A DNA stretch of 64,000 nucleotides from WRMS01 sp038562165 (GTDB lineage Bacteria > Bacillota > Peptococcia > DRI-13 > UBA5745): the NCBI GenBank assembly GCA_038562165.1, contig JBCFAO010000016.1, forward strand, positions 13,175-77,174, read 5' to 3'. The translations under genes were made by a program, and so were the position numbers. Below, piece by piece: positions 7,595-16,504 of this stretch (position 1 is its first letter; each line of letters opens with the position of its first letter). The notes beneath the pieces are model-generated. The model ran no database searches. It was given only the letters and a program-made list of their open reading frames with translations, and was not told the origin of the DNA.

Positions 7595-9691
7595 CTATTG
7601 TTCTCCCGGCCCTTCTCCCGGTTGTGCCGCGGGTTGTGCCGCCGGTTCTTCCGGCAGCTCCTCTTGCGGTTTTTCGCTGAAGTAATATTCCAATACGGCT
7701 TTGGCCACCCTGCCGGCGGAGCCGGAACCGCTGTGACCGTGTTCGATGACGCAAGCAAAAGCAATCTGAGGATTTTCTGCCGGCGCAAAACAAATAAACA
7801 GGCCGTCAAAGTCCTTGTTTTTACTGTATCCTACCCGGCCAGGCTGGGCCGTACCTGTCTTGGCGCCGCCGCCGATGCCCGGGGCCAGGCCCGCAAACGC
7901 ACTGTAGGCCGTGCCTCCCGGTCTGCTTACCGTGGTCAGGGCCTCCTTCGTGGCATCCAGTATCCACTGTTCCACATCTACCTTGCGGCTCTCCGGCTCA
8001 TGCTGATACTTAAGAGAACCGTCGGGGTTGTAGATTTTGTCCACCACATAAGGCGTATAATAGGTGCCGCCATTGGCAATGGCGGCCGTATAAGCAGCCA
8101 GTTCAATAATTGTATACTGATTATATCCCTGGCCGATGCCGGTATTAAAGGTATCGGCTTCACGCCAGATCGTATCGGCATTCAGCCTTTCCCGGCGCCG
8201 GGCCTCCAGGGTATTGACTTTGCTGCGCAATTCCCTTTCCAGGCTCTTTTTTTCTTGTTCCGTTTCCGCCTGACTGATCAAAGGCTGGTAAGTGGCCGCT
8301 AAATCCGCCAGTTGCTTGTCGATATCTTTATTGATAACGTCGGAGCGCCGGCCGAATTCGATGGTTTGCCAATTCAAGCTGGGCAAAAGTCCCGCTCCTT
8401 CAAAAGGCAGGTCCAATCCGGTTTTGGCGTCCATATTGAATTCGTGGCCGATTTTGCCGATCATGCCGATGCCGGCCCGGCGGGCAGCCTCCTGAAAATA
8501 GACGTTGCAGCTTTTAGCCATAGCCTGATAATAATTCAGTGAACCATGAACACCCGTACATTTGATATAAGGCTTAAACCAGTAAGAACCGGTGCATGTA
8601 ATGCGGGTTTCCGGCGTAATATTGCCGGAAGCTAAAGCCGCCATACCGGTAATGGGTTTAAAGGTAGATCCGGGTACGTAGCTGCCCTGAATAGCCCGGT
8701 TGTACAAAGCTGCCGGCTGTTGGTTAAAATAATAGTCCGCCTGCTCCTGGGTTAAAGGGTTGCCGTTGAAATCCTCGGGATACATAATAGGGCGGCTTAC
8801 GGAGGCTAAAACACCGCCGGTATTGACATCCAAGACTATCGCCGCTCCCGCTTGGGCCTTGGGGTAGTTTTCGGCCACGGCAGCCAGCACGCTGTCGAAG
8901 CTCTCCTCCAAAACCTTTTGCAGCTCTAAATCCATGGTAAGCCACAGGCTGTTGCCGGATACGGAAGGAAGATTGGACACTTCCTGCAGAGGATGATTTC
9001 TGGCATTAACCGTTACCTCCCGGAAGCCGTTGGTGCCTTTAAGATCAAACTCGTAGCTTTTTTCCACCCCGGTCTTGCCCACCAGATCGCCCAGGCCATG
9101 GTTTTCATAACCTGGCTGATCGATTTCTTCTTTAATGGGATGGACATAACCTAAAACATGGCTCATGAGGCCACCGTAAGGATAATAGCGCTGAGGGCTG
9201 GTTTCAATTAATATACCCGGCAGCTGCCAGCGCCGCTCCTCCAAACGGATCACCGTTTCCAGGGGAATATCCCTCTTGATGACGATAGGCTCATAAAGGC
9301 GGCTGGCCTGGGCGTCTATGCTGTCTTGCACCGCCTCAACCGTAATGTCCGGATCCCCTAAAACACTGACCAGCCCTTCCACTACCTGGGTAATATCCTG
9401 ATCTTTCAGGCCCAGATAATTTAACGTCAGATTATAAACAGGCCGGTTGGAAACCAGTACATTGCCCCGGTGATCCATAATCTCTCCCCGGGAAGCCTTT
9501 TCCGTAATCCAGCGGGTGGACTGACTGATGGCTTTGTTGAGAAAAATCTCTTCCTGCATCACTTGCAGCCAAAAAAGCCGGCTTACCAGCACAAAAAAAA
9601 TGGCGGTAACCAGGGCTCCGTATAATAATAGCCGCTTTCGCGTCTGCTTCCTTTCTTTGCTCTCTTCCCAGAGAGGAGATCCGATAGACAT
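7595..9691 (-). CDS. mrdA: penicillin-binding protein 2 (class B transpeptidase)
   Basis: Crosslinks peptidoglycan during elongation together with RodA. 698 residues: an N-terminal anchor (about 20-40), a dimerisation domain (about 65-235) and the transpeptidase domain with S342-T-F-K345 (active serine in the SxxK motif), S394-C-N396 and K611-T-G613. Between the SxN and KTG motifs, at about residues 448-512, lies a charged helical insertion rich in Glu, Lys, Arg and Gln that typical PBP2 proteins lack. A Gly/Glu/Pro/Ala-rich tail ends the protein. The gene is four bases from rodA and three from mreD. AGGAGG-type spacing supports the ATG at MSIGSP. Confidence 0.95.
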   Translation of the reverse strand: MSIGSPLWEESKERKQTRKRLLLYGALVTAIFFVLVSRLFWLQVMQEEIFLNKAISQSTRWITEKASRGEIMDHRGNVLVSNRPVYNLTLNYLGLKDQDITQVVEGLVSVLGDPDITVEAVQDSIDAQASRLYEPIVIKRDIPLETVIRLEERRWQLPGILIETSPQRYYPYGGLMSHVLGYVHPIKEEIDQPGYENHGLGDLVGKTGVEKSYEFDLKGTNGFREVTVNARNHPLQEVSNLPSVSGNSLWLTMDLELQKVLEESFDSVLAAVAENYPKAQAGAAIVLDVNTGGVLASVSRPIMYPEDFNGNPLTQEQADYYFNQQPAALYNRAIQGSYVPGSTFKPITGMAALASGNITPETRITCTGSYWFKPYIKCTGVHGSLNYYQAMAKSCNVYFQEAARRAGIGMIGKIGHEFNMDAKTGLDLPFEGAGLLPSLNWQTIEFGRRSDVINKDIDKQLADLAATYQPLISQAETEQEKKSLERELRSKVNTLEARRRERLNADTIWREADTFNTGIGQGYNQYTIIELAAYTAAIANGGTYYTPYVVDKIYNPDGSLKYQHEPESRKVDVEQWILDATKEALTTVSRPGGTAYSAFAGLAPGIGGGAKTGTAQPGRVGYSKNKDFDGLFICFAPAENPQIAFACVIEHGHSGSGSAGRVAKAVLEYYFSEKPQEELPEEPAAQPAAQPGEGPGEQ

Positions 9692-9694
9692 GAG

Positions 9695-10201
9695 TTAGTT
9701 TTCCTCCTGAAGGTGCAACTGTTTATCGGCCAAGTGAAAAAAGGGCCCGTATAAAAAGGGGACCAGGCACACGTTAAATAGCACCTCAAACAAGCCTTGA
9801 TAAAAAACATTGGCCAAATACCAGCGGGCCCCCGCCAAATGCCCCATAATAAATACCAGAACCAGGCTGAGAATAGAGCCCGCTAAAACATTAATAATCG
9901 GTACCCAGATGTTTTCTTTGAATATGCTTTTGGCCAAAGAACCGGCCAAAAAGCCTACCACACATTTTGCCAAAGCGTTGAGACCAACAAACCGGCCAAA
10001 AAACAGATCCTCGGCCAAGCCTATCAGAAAGCCGGTGACGGCGCCGTAAACCGGGCCCCGGAACATGGCGTTGAACACTACCAGCAAAAGAGGAAAATCC
10101 GGTGTAGCCCAGGCCAGCCCTAAAGCCCGGGGGAAAATACTCCTGAGCACCAGTCCGGCAAAGGTGATGCCTGCCAGCATCAAATTATACATGTCTCTCA
10201 C
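9695..10201 (-). CDS. mreD: rod shape-determining membrane protein MreD
   Basis: A 168-residue, almost wholly hydrophobic protein with about five membrane segments, matching MreD in size and position between mreC and mrdA. MreD is an integral component of the elongasome and links MreC to the PBP2/RodA pair. The sequence conservation of this family is low, so the call rests on topology, size and gene order. An internal L-P-L-L-L-V-V-F-N segment and G-x-x-x-G-L-x-E-D loop are typical. Start: the ATG at MRDMYN follows GGGAGATG; the nearby ATG at MYNLML is possible. Confidence 0.88.
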   Translation of the reverse strand: MRDMYNLMLAGITFAGLVLRSIFPRALGLAWATPDFPLLLVVFNAMFRGPVYGAVTGFLIGLAEDLFFGRFVGLNALAKCVVGFLAGSLAKSIFKENIWVPIINVLAGSILSLVLVFIMGHLAGARWYLANVFYQGLFEVLFNVCLVPFLYGPFFHLADKQLHLQEEN

Positions 10202-10241
10202 ATCTCCCTAAAAAGCTGCCGCCCTTGTGTACACATGGAAT

Positions 10242-11132
10242 TTATTTTTGGCTGCCTTCCGGCTGCATGCTAAATTCCTGGCCTTCCGGCAATACCGGCT
10301 CCTCGTCTGCGTTTACCGACCGGATAATCATAACCTCCTCCAGCCGCCGAAAATCCACTGCCGGCCGGACGGTAGCCCGTTTGGTCAAACCATTGGAATC
10401 CGCTACAACTTCCTCAACTACACCCACCATTAAGCCTTTGGGAAATATACTGCCGTAGCCTGAGGTAATGACCCTCTGGCCCGGGGATATCTCTGCAGCA
10501 TGATCCAGCCGAAGCATTTCCAGCAAATCATCCTGCCCGGTGCCGGTGACCATGCCGGGAGAAAAACGGGTTTCCGATATTCTGGCTCCCACGGCGCTTT
10601 CCCGGTCAATCAAAAGCAGCACCTCCGCTGTGTGAGGCGTTACCGCTACAATGCGGCCCACCATACCGGCAGGAGCTATTACTGCCATCTCGCAGGCCAA
10701 ACCCGATGTGGTGCCTTTATCCAGAACCACTGTTTGATTCCAGTTGTCCGTATCTCTGCCGATCACCTGAGCCGTCACCAGATTAAAGGTCCGGCTGTGG
10801 GTGGCCTTATAGTCCAGCAATGCGCCAAGGCGGCGGTTTTCCTCCTGCAGCTCCTGCATTTGCTGAATCCAATATTCCGCGGCAGCCAGAGATTCCTTTA
10901 ACGCTTCATTTTCCTGACGCAATAAGCGGTTATCTTTAAAATAGCCAAAAAAACCGCCCAGGCCGTCGCCGATAACGCTAACGGCTTTTTGTACCGGCCA
11001 GGCCAACTCCCGCAGAGGCTTGCCAGCCCCCACCATATCCGGATGCTGCCAGCCTGTGCTTTGCATCAGGTAAAGCAGAAGGATCACTGCCAAAGTGACC
11101 GCAATAGCCCAAAGAGCTCCTTTGCGCTTCAT
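10242..11132 (-). CDS. mreC: rod shape-determining protein MreC
   Basis: MreC (296 residues) has a short cytoplasmic tail, one membrane segment (about residues 8-26), a coiled coil (about 60-110) and two beta-barrel modules containing the family's V-I-G-R-D-T-D-N-W and L-L-I-D-R-E-S-A-V-G stretches. It forms extracellular filaments that activate PBP2. Its start codon overlaps the radC stop (ATGA type). The usual neighbour mreB, expected between radC and mreC, is not there. It ends 40 bases before mreD in the same unit. Confidence 0.95.
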   Translation of the reverse strand: MKRKGALWAIAVTLAVILLLYLMQSTGWQHPDMVGAGKPLRELAWPVQKAVSVIGDGLGGFFGYFKDNRLLRQENEALKESLAAAEYWIQQMQELQEENRRLGALLDYKATHSRTFNLVTAQVIGRDTDNWNQTVVLDKGTTSGLACEMAVIAPAGMVGRIVAVTPHTAEVLLLIDRESAVGARISETRFSPGMVTGTGQDDLLEMLRLDHAAEISPGQRVITSGYGSIFPKGLMVGVVEEVVADSNGLTKRATVRPAVDFRRLEEVMIIRSVNADEEPVLPEGQEFSMQPEGSQK

Positions 11133-11881
11133 TTTTTCTTTCCTTTTCGCATAGGATTTTGAATTTCGGCGGTAATAGCCGCCATCTTGCCGGACTCCAG
11201 CATACTGTGGTATTGACCATGGGACAAAATAATATGATCATAAAGGCGGATGCCTAAAAGCTCGCCGGCCGCAGCCAATCGCCGGGTTTCTTCGATATCC
11301 CGCTGGCTGGGCCTTAAATCGCCGCTGGGATGATTATGGAGCAGAATAATGCCGGCGGCGCTGCGCTTCAGCGGCGGCTTAAACACTTCCCGGGGATGGG
11401 CCGGCGCTGAATTGAGGCCGCCTAGAGATACGCTGTCCACAGCAATAACCTGGTTGGCCGAATTAAGATTGATGACCCGGACAGCCTCCCTGTCTAAAAA
11501 ACCGATCTCGCTCTGCAGCAGATCGGCAGCGTCTTTAGGCCCCTCAATAGACGGGCGGCTCTCAGCCGAAAAATAAAGCAACCGGCGGGACAGCTCCATG
11601 GCCGCCTTGATCCGGCAGGCCTTGGCCTCCCCAATGCCCTTAATCTCCTTGAGCTCACCAGCCTCCGCTTCCAGAATAAATCTGCCCCCCTCAGCCTGCA
11701 AAAGCCGCTGGGCTAAGGTTAGAGCCGATTCTTCACCACTGCCGGAGCCGATCAGTATAGCCAAAAGCTCCTGATTGGTCAAACGGCCGGGGCCAAAGGC
11801 CAAGAGGCGCTCCCGGGGCCGCTGGTAGACAGGCATTTGCTTTAGGCCCAGGCCATTGCTTTTGGCAGCAGCCTTATCCAT
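11129..11881 (-). CDS. radC: RadC/JAMM-domain protein
   Basis: RadC family, 250 residues, with an N-terminal helix-hairpin-helix (I-K-G-I-G-E-A-K-A near 75) and a JAB/MPN metal-binding domain carrying H-N-H-P-S-G-D followed by R-P-S-Q-R-D-I, the zinc-binding JAMM signature. Despite the name a DNA-repair role is doubtful in this family and the biochemical function is open. It overlaps maf at its start by 8 bases and mreC at its end by 4, so the three are one transcript. Confidence 0.93.
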   Translation of the reverse strand: MDKAAAKSNGLGLKQMPVYQRPRERLLAFGPGRLTNQELLAILIGSGSGEESALTLAQRLLQAEGGRFILEAEAGELKEIKGIGEAKACRIKAAMELSRRLLYFSAESRPSIEGPKDAADLLQSEIGFLDREAVRVINLNSANQVIAVDSVSLGGLNSAPAHPREVFKPPLKRSAAGIILLHNHPSGDLRPSQRDIEETRRLAAAGELLGIRLYDHIILSHGQYHSMLESGKMAAITAEIQNPMRKGKKK

Positions 11882-12464
11882 TAGCCTCTCCTGTCTTAAT
11901 GCCCGCCTGTGCCAGCAACTGGGCAGTACGGTATAGCGGCAGCCCCATTACATTAAAATAGCACCCCTCAATCCTGGGGATCAGGGAGCCGCCAAAGCCT
12001 TGTATCCCGTAAGCTCCTGCCTTATCCATAGGCTCGCCGCTATCCAGGTAAGCCTCTATCTGCTCCCGGGAAAGAGGCGCCATCCAAACCCTGGTCTCCT
12101 CATAGGCCGGCGGCGGACAGGACTTTCCCTGGTGAAAAAGGCAAATACCGGTAAACACCTGATGGCTCCTGCCGGCAAGCAGGCCCAGCATCCGGCGGCC
12201 CTCTTCCCGGTGGCCGGGCTTGCCCAGAATCTGCCCATCAATGCATACTATGGTATCTGCGGCCAATATCCAGCTATCTTTCTCCCTCAAGGCCACAGCC
12301 TCCGCTTTGGCTCTGGCCGAATCCATAACCTGCCTGGCAGGACTGCCGGAAAGAACAAGCGTTTTCTCATCAATAGGACTGGGCTTCACCGTAAAATCTA
12401 CCCCTAATAAAGCCAACAATTGCTGGCGCCGGGGAGATGCTGAAGCTAAAATTAAGTTTATCAT
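11874..12464 (-). CDS. maf: Maf-like nucleoside triphosphate pyrophosphatase
   Basis: House-cleaning pyrophosphatase that hydrolyses dTTP, UTP and modified pyrimidine nucleotides. The 196-residue protein starts with L-I-L-A-S-A-S-P-R-R, the family nucleotide-binding loop, and has the A-D-T-I-V and G-K-P motifs around residues 69-85, plus the Y-G-I-Q-G-F-G-G end motif. It heads the maf-radC-mreCD-mrdA-rodA unit, the common order in Clostridia. A long gap to the next upstream gene (12465-12537) could hold its promoter. Confidence 0.95.
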   Translation of the reverse strand: MINLILASASPRRQQLLALLGVDFTVKPSPIDEKTLVLSGSPARQVMDSARAKAEAVALREKDSWILAADTIVCIDGQILGKPGHREEGRRMLGLLAGRSHQVFTGICLFHQGKSCPPPAYEETRVWMAPLSREQIEAYLDSGEPMDKAGAYGIQGFGGSLIPRIEGCYFNVMGLPLYRTAQLLAQAGIKTGEANG

Positions 12465-12537
12465 GCTTTAACCCTCGATCGTTTGGTAATTTTTGTATAT
12501 TCTACCACGATTCGATGGTTTCTGTCCAGACCTGCGG

Positions 12538-12795
12538 TCAAACCCTAAAAAATATCATAATTGCTATAATAAAGCCAAGAATCGAACATAAATTCAGATG
12601 CAAAGCCGCTCCCAAGGTAATGGACAACACCATCAAATCCAAGGTAAAAGAAGAGGACCCTAAAGAAATCAGTATCTTGCCGGCCCAGGGAGCAACAGGC
12701 TCCAGCAGGATACCGATAAAGCCGCCGATAACACCGCAGGCAATTAACAGCGCCACCAAAAGCCAGGGATTTCTGCTTCCATTATATCTCGCCAT
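12538..12795 (-). CDS. DUF4321 family small membrane protein
   Basis: An 85-residue protein with two or three hydrophobic segments and the layout of DUF4321 (a G-G-F-I-G turn after the first helix, and a long second helix ending in F-F-R-V). Members occur near maf in Clostridia, as here, and their function is unknown. Its start overlaps the end of the HATPase gene by 14 bases, so it belongs to that transcript. A role in envelope biology is only suggested by the company it keeps. Confidence 0.85.
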   Translation of the reverse strand: MARYNGSRNPWLLVALLIACGVIGGFIGILLEPVAPWAGKILISLGSSSFTLDLMVLSITLGAALHLNLCSILGFIIAIMIFFRV

Positions 12796-13330
12796 CTACA
12801 CTTTTTTCCCCTTCCGTCAAAAACTCCTTCAGCCATTGGTAAACCTCCGGATTTTGAAAGGAAAGGCCATCCAGGACTTCCTTCATCTCCCCGGACTCGA
12901 AAACGAAAACCTGCTGATCCCGTCTATGGGAATAGCGGATATTGATCTCTTCATTGCCCAGCAAAATAGCCAGCATTGTAGAGGCCATATCCCCCAGGGG
13001 CGGTCGGTCGATGTGGCTCCTTTGGTAAGAAGCGCTAACCACAGTACCTTCACCGGGCCGGGAGTCAATGGCAAAGCTGCCGCCGCAGGAAAGGGCAGTC
13101 TCCTTCAGCATGGGCAGCCCCAGACCTACCTTGCGGGTGGTACGGGTGGTATAAAAAGGGTCCGTGACTTTGGCTATGGTCTCCTCATCCATGCCCTTGC
13201 CGTCGTCGGTTATGGAAAAGGCCAAACGGTCTTTTGAACTGTCATCCTCAATGGTGATAGTAATAATACCGGCGCCTGCAACCACGGAGTTTTGCACGAT
13301 ATCCAAAATATGAAGGGCTAATTCCCGCAT
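12782..13330 (-). CDS. GHKL-type ATP-binding protein
   Basis: A 182-residue stand-alone HATPase domain: an N-box (Q-N-S-V-V near 13), G1 (D-D-G-K-G-M near 60), an F-box (D-P-F-Y-T-T-R near 76) and G2 (G-L-G-L-P-M near 88). There is no sensor or dimerisation domain, so it is either a partner-switching kinase (anti-sigma-like) or a stripped histidine kinase. It lies with PHP and DRTGG proteins, a grouping frequently seen beside hydrogenase or NuoEF-type genes in anaerobes. The phosphate acceptor is not visible in the window. Confidence 0.88.
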   Translation of the reverse strand: MRELALHILDIVQNSVVAGAGIITITIEDDSSKDRLAFSITDDGKGMDEETIAKVTDPFYTTRTTRKVGLGLPMLKETALSCGGSFAIDSRPGEGTVVSASYQRSHIDRPPLGDMASTMLAILLGNEEINIRYSHRRDQQVFVFESGEMKEVLDGLSFQNPEVYQWLKEFLTEGEKSVDGEI

Positions 13331-13346
13331 ATTACGTTTCCTCTCG

Positions 13347-14090
13347 TTATCTGGATACTACGATGTCTCTGCCCGCCTGGCCTTTCATCGCCAGGGCCAG
13401 TTCCGCCAGGGACCACTGTTCCAGATAGGCGATGCAGTGTATCTGCCCGATCTGTTCCAGGGCATGGGCGTCGCAGGCCGTCACATACCGGTAACCTAGC
13501 TGCTGAATCCGCTCCAGCAATTTTTCGTCCCGGGGCAAATGACGGGTGAGTTCAATGCCGTCAAAGGGTAAATAATCCGGAATAATGCCCAAAGCAGCGG
13601 TAACGCTGAAAGCCGGCCTGTCCACATGGGCAGCGATGCAAAGGCCGCCGCAGCGGTGAGTGAAAGCAATGGCATCATCTATGCTGATATTCATAGAAGC
13701 AAGAAGCATCCTCTCTTCTTCTCCTATCCTTTCTCCTTGACGGGAAAGCTGCCATTGATGGCCCAAAAAACGGCTGTCGTTTTTTTTGTCGGCCATAAAG
13801 GGCCGGAGGATTCCTTCAAAAGCTTCCAACGCCTCAATGGTATCGAACAAACAGACCACATGAATATCCTCCTGGGTCTGCAGCTCCATACCCGGAACAA
13901 CAATTAAGCCTTTTGCTTTGCCCTCTTCCCAAAAAGGCCTGACGTTAGCGCTGGAGTTGTGATCGGTGATAGCGATAACATCCAGGCCAAAATCCAGGCA
14001 ACGCTGAATCACCGGCTCCGGCAGCATGCTGTCTTGACCGCAGGGTGACAGGGGTGTATGCATATGCAAATCGATGGCCCATTCTCTCAT
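13347..14090 (-). CDS. PHP-domain phosphoesterase
   Basis: A 247-residue PHP domain of the TrpH/YciV type, which binds three metals and hydrolyses phosphoesters such as 3',5'-bisphosphonucleosides. Metal ligands visible: D-L-H-M-H-T near residue 7, T-D-H-N near 41, H-V-D near 155 and the C-terminal C-D-A-H-A. It is 16 bases from the ATPase gene and overlaps the DRTGG gene by 4 bases. The substrate is unknown. Confidence 0.9.
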   Translation of the reverse strand: MREWAIDLHMHTPLSPCGQDSMLPEPVIQRCLDFGLDVIAITDHNSSANVRPFWEEGKAKGLIVVPGMELQTQEDIHVVCLFDTIEALEAFEGILRPFMADKKNDSRFLGHQWQLSRQGERIGEEERMLLASMNISIDDAIAFTHRCGGLCIAAHVDRPAFSVTAALGIIPDYLPFDGIELTRHLPRDEKLLERIQQLGYRYVTACDAHALEQIGQIHCIAYLEQWSLAELALAMKGQAGRDIVVSR

Positions 14091-14431
14091 GACTGAAGAA
14101 GCTCCAATTTCTGAAACTTTTTAGCCAGTTCATAAGCCGTCCCCTCTGCGGAAAAAACCGGGATGCCCTCGGTCCGGGCCCGCTCCAGCACCCCTGCTGC
14201 CGGCTGGTGGCCCTCCAGAAGCACTATGCCGGAAAGGCCCAATAATTGAGCCACTGCCACGATGTTGATATTCGTTATTACCGTAAGCCAAAGCTGGCCC
14301 CCGGCGGCTTTGCCCATAACATTGCTCAGCAGATCCCCGATATAACAGCCCTTGATCTCCATAGGCTGATCAGCCATATCCGGCAACAGCAGTTCCATAC
14401 CCATGAGCCGGGCTGCTTCACCAGCCAGCAT
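14087..14431 (-). CDS. DRTGG-domain protein, copy 1
   Basis: 114 residues with the alpha/beta DRTGG fold (I-T-N-I-N-I-V-A-V-A-Q-L-L-G-L-S-G-I-V-L, then G-I-P-V-F). DRTGG domains occur as regulatory modules in CBS-linked pyrophosphatases and phosphotransacetylases; the isolated form has no known function. The ATG at MLAGEA is used because GGAGG lies 6 bases before it, one base after the previous stop; the longer frame runs through the neighbouring gene. It is a paralogue of the protein encoded immediately upstream. Confidence 0.82.
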   Translation of the reverse strand: MLAGEAARLMGMELLLPDMADQPMEIKGCYIGDLLSNVMGKAAGGQLWLTVITNINIVAVAQLLGLSGIVLLEGHQPAAGVLERARTEGIPVFSAEGTAYELAKKFQKLELLQS

Positions 14432-14432
14432 A

Positions 14433-14780
14433 CTATTCCTCCATCCCCCGCAGGCCAGCCTGATATAGCTTGCCAACAGCCGTATACATATTGTAGTCGG
14501 TGCCAAAGAGCGGTATGCCTTTTTCGGTGGCAATGGCCAGCATGTCTTCCGAAGGAGATTTGCCCCTTACCACCACCACCGCCGCCAGATCCAGCATCTC
14601 CGCCGTACGGATGACCTGGCCATGAATCAGACCGGTGAGCAAAACCGTATTTGTCTCCGTAAAGGCCAGCACATCGCTGAGGAGGTCAGCGGCACAGGCC
14701 CGGGATACCTCCTTATCCTCCTGGGCACAAGAGTTTAGGCAGGTGGCATTTAATAATCTCTGAACTTCGCTTAGCTTCAT
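14433..14780 (-). CDS. DRTGG-domain protein, copy 2
   Basis: 115 residues starting MKLSEVQRLL, the typical start of the stand-alone DRTGG family, followed by a V-L-L-T-G-L core and a G-I-P-L-F strand. An upstream ATG at 14792 sits directly on the AAGGA site, so the later ATG is preferred. It is the first gene of a five-gene unit (DRTGG, DRTGG, PHP, HATPase, DUF4321) with overlaps or near-overlaps. The pair may form a ligand-binding heterodimer; this is inference. Confidence 0.8.
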   Translation of the reverse strand: MKLSEVQRLLNATCLNSCAQEDKEVSRACAADLLSDVLAFTETNTVLLTGLIHGQVIRTAEMLDLAAVVVVRGKSPSEDMLAIATEKGIPLFGTDYNMYTAVGKLYQAGLRGMEE

Positions 14781-14842
14781 ATGTGTTCTCATTCCTTTCG
14801 GCCTAAAGAAAGTTCCTTGTTTCCTAATGATGTTTGGTTTTA

Positions 14843-15508
14843 TTAATTCTTCTTTGCCCCGGATTTTTTGGCTTCCTTGCTTTCCTCGATACCCATATAA
14901 AAACTGAGCACTTCCATATTTACCGCCAAATCCACATTGCGGCAGCGGATATCCGGCGGCACCACCACGGATACAGGGGCAAAATTCAAAACAGCTTTAA
15001 CACCTGCCCGGGTCAACATGTCCACTGTCTCTTGGGCGGCAAAACCCGGTACAGTAATCACGCCAATTTGGATATTGTTGCTTTTAACGAACTCATCCAG
15101 TTTATACATGGGAGAAACCGTCAGCTTGCCCACCTGTCCTCCTACTTTGCTCATGTCTTTATCGAATATCCCCATAATGTTGAAGCCCCGCTGTTCAAAC
15201 CCGTTATACAGAGTAAGGGCCTTGCCCAGCCGTCCTGCACCTACAATTATGGCGGTGCGGCCTTTTTCCAATCCCAATATCTTCATGAGATTGCGGTTTA
15301 ACAAACGGACATCATACCCTACCCCTCTGGTGCCAAATTCGCCAAAATAGGCCAAGTCCTTTCGCACTTGGGCAGAAGAACCATCAACCAACTCAGCAAT
15401 TTCCTGGGAGGATACCCTGGCTATGCCATTGTTCTCCAACTGCTGAAGGTGTCTGGAGTAGACGGATAATCGAGTAACCGTCGCTTCCGGAATCCGCTCT
15501 GCTTTCAA
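14843..15508 (-). CDS. rex: redox-sensing transcriptional repressor Rex
   Basis: Rex represses fermentation and reductive pathway genes and is released from DNA by NADH. The 221-residue protein has an N-terminal winged helix (R-V-S-S-Q-E-I-A-E-L, then R-K-D-L-A-Y-F-G-E-F-G-T-R-G-V-G-Y, near-invariant in Rex) and a Rossmann domain with G-A-G-R-L-G-K-A-L near residue 91. It fits an anaerobe balancing NAD redox. The C-terminal tail is Lys-rich. I could not find an unambiguous Rex operator in front of it. Confidence 0.97.
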   Translation of the reverse strand: MKAERIPEATVTRLSVYSRHLQQLENNGIARVSSQEIAELVDGSSAQVRKDLAYFGEFGTRGVGYDVRLLNRNLMKILGLEKGRTAIIVGAGRLGKALTLYNGFEQRGFNIMGIFDKDMSKVGGQVGKLTVSPMYKLDEFVKSNNIQIGVITVPGFAAQETVDMLTRAGVKAVLNFAPVSVVVPPDIRCRNVDLAVNMEVLSFYMGIEESKEAKKSGAKKN

Positions 15509-15591
15509 GTTTACACCTCTTCCCCGGCATTTTATCTAATGTATTGGTAATTCCTTTTGTACTGGTAATTACTTTTGATTACCTGATTATA

Positions 15592-16380
15592 TCATACAAA
15601 ACCAACATCCCACAATAACTGACGCCATAGATTTACAACGGCCAGAGCCTGCTGCTGGGCCAGCCAAAAGGAGCGGCCGTCCTTGTTCTGCTTTAGCTCT
15701 TCAAGCCTCTCGATCCATTGAGCCCAGCCGGTTTCCAGGCTGCCAAAGGCTTGAATATCTTTCAAGGATTGATAATAAGCCCCCAACCCTGCCATTTGGC
15801 GGCGGCACTCTCTGCCTTCTTCCAGCAGCAAATCCAACCGTTTCCAGGTGGTATTTTGGGTTTCGATTTCCTCCCAGGAGCTGCCGAAAAAATCGGCTCC
15901 CCGCCGCAAATGCCGGATCTGCTGGTTGCATAGCAGCATCAATTCCGACAAATAGGAGGGTACTTCTCCGGGGCGCTGCAGCCGGCCTTCGGGAAAGCTT
16001 TTCTGTACCAGCTTGCCCTCTCTGCCGGCAGATGAAGCGGCAGCCAGCCAAGAAGCCAGGGCTTTTTCTCCATTGCTGAAACCGGCAAAGTAGGAAGGCT
16101 CTTCCTCTCCCTTACCGGCCACTTCCACAGTATAATACGTTAATTGGTCCAATTCCACCTCATAAGAAGCGGCGCCACTTTCAGAGGCAGAGGCAGACGG
16201 ATTTTCGTTGCCTCCTTCTGCCGCCGGGCCGTTGCGGCCATCGGTGGAAAAAAGCAACAAAGGGTTGCTTTGGATTTCCTCTTTTTGCAATGCCGGCAGC
16301 AATTGGCTCAGTGCTGCCAGCAATAATACGGTCGCTAATAAGAGCAGGAACATCTGCCCCTTTTTATTTCTACGCCTCAT
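15592..16380 (-). CDS. uncharacterised membrane-anchored protein
   Basis: 262 residues with a basic N terminus and one hydrophobic anchor (about 8-27), then a low-complexity linker (about 45-70) and a helical outer domain rich in Trp, Gln and Glu. There is no lipobox. I do not recognise a family. It is probably exported and anchored. It lies alone between rex and a repeat-filled gap. Confidence 0.6.
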   Translation of the reverse strand: MRRRNKKGQMFLLLLATVLLLAALSQLLPALQKEEIQSNPLLLFSTDGRNGPAAEGGNENPSASASESGAASYEVELDQLTYYTVEVAGKGEEEPSYFAGFSNGEKALASWLAAASSAGREGKLVQKSFPEGRLQRPGEVPSYLSELMLLCNQQIRHLRRGADFFGSSWEEIETQNTTWKRLDLLLEEGRECRRQMAGLGAYYQSLKDIQAFGSLETGWAQWIERLEELKQNKDGRSFWLAQQQALAVVNLWRQLLWDVGFV

Positions 16381-16504
16381 GCTTTATGCCTCCGTTACCG
16401 GCAAAACTGCCTGATACAGATTATGAGGCAAAGGCTTAAAACATGTCCCCATAGTAATGGTAAATTAAAATTCCGCTTTCCGCTTTCCGTTTTCCGGCTT
16501 TGAA

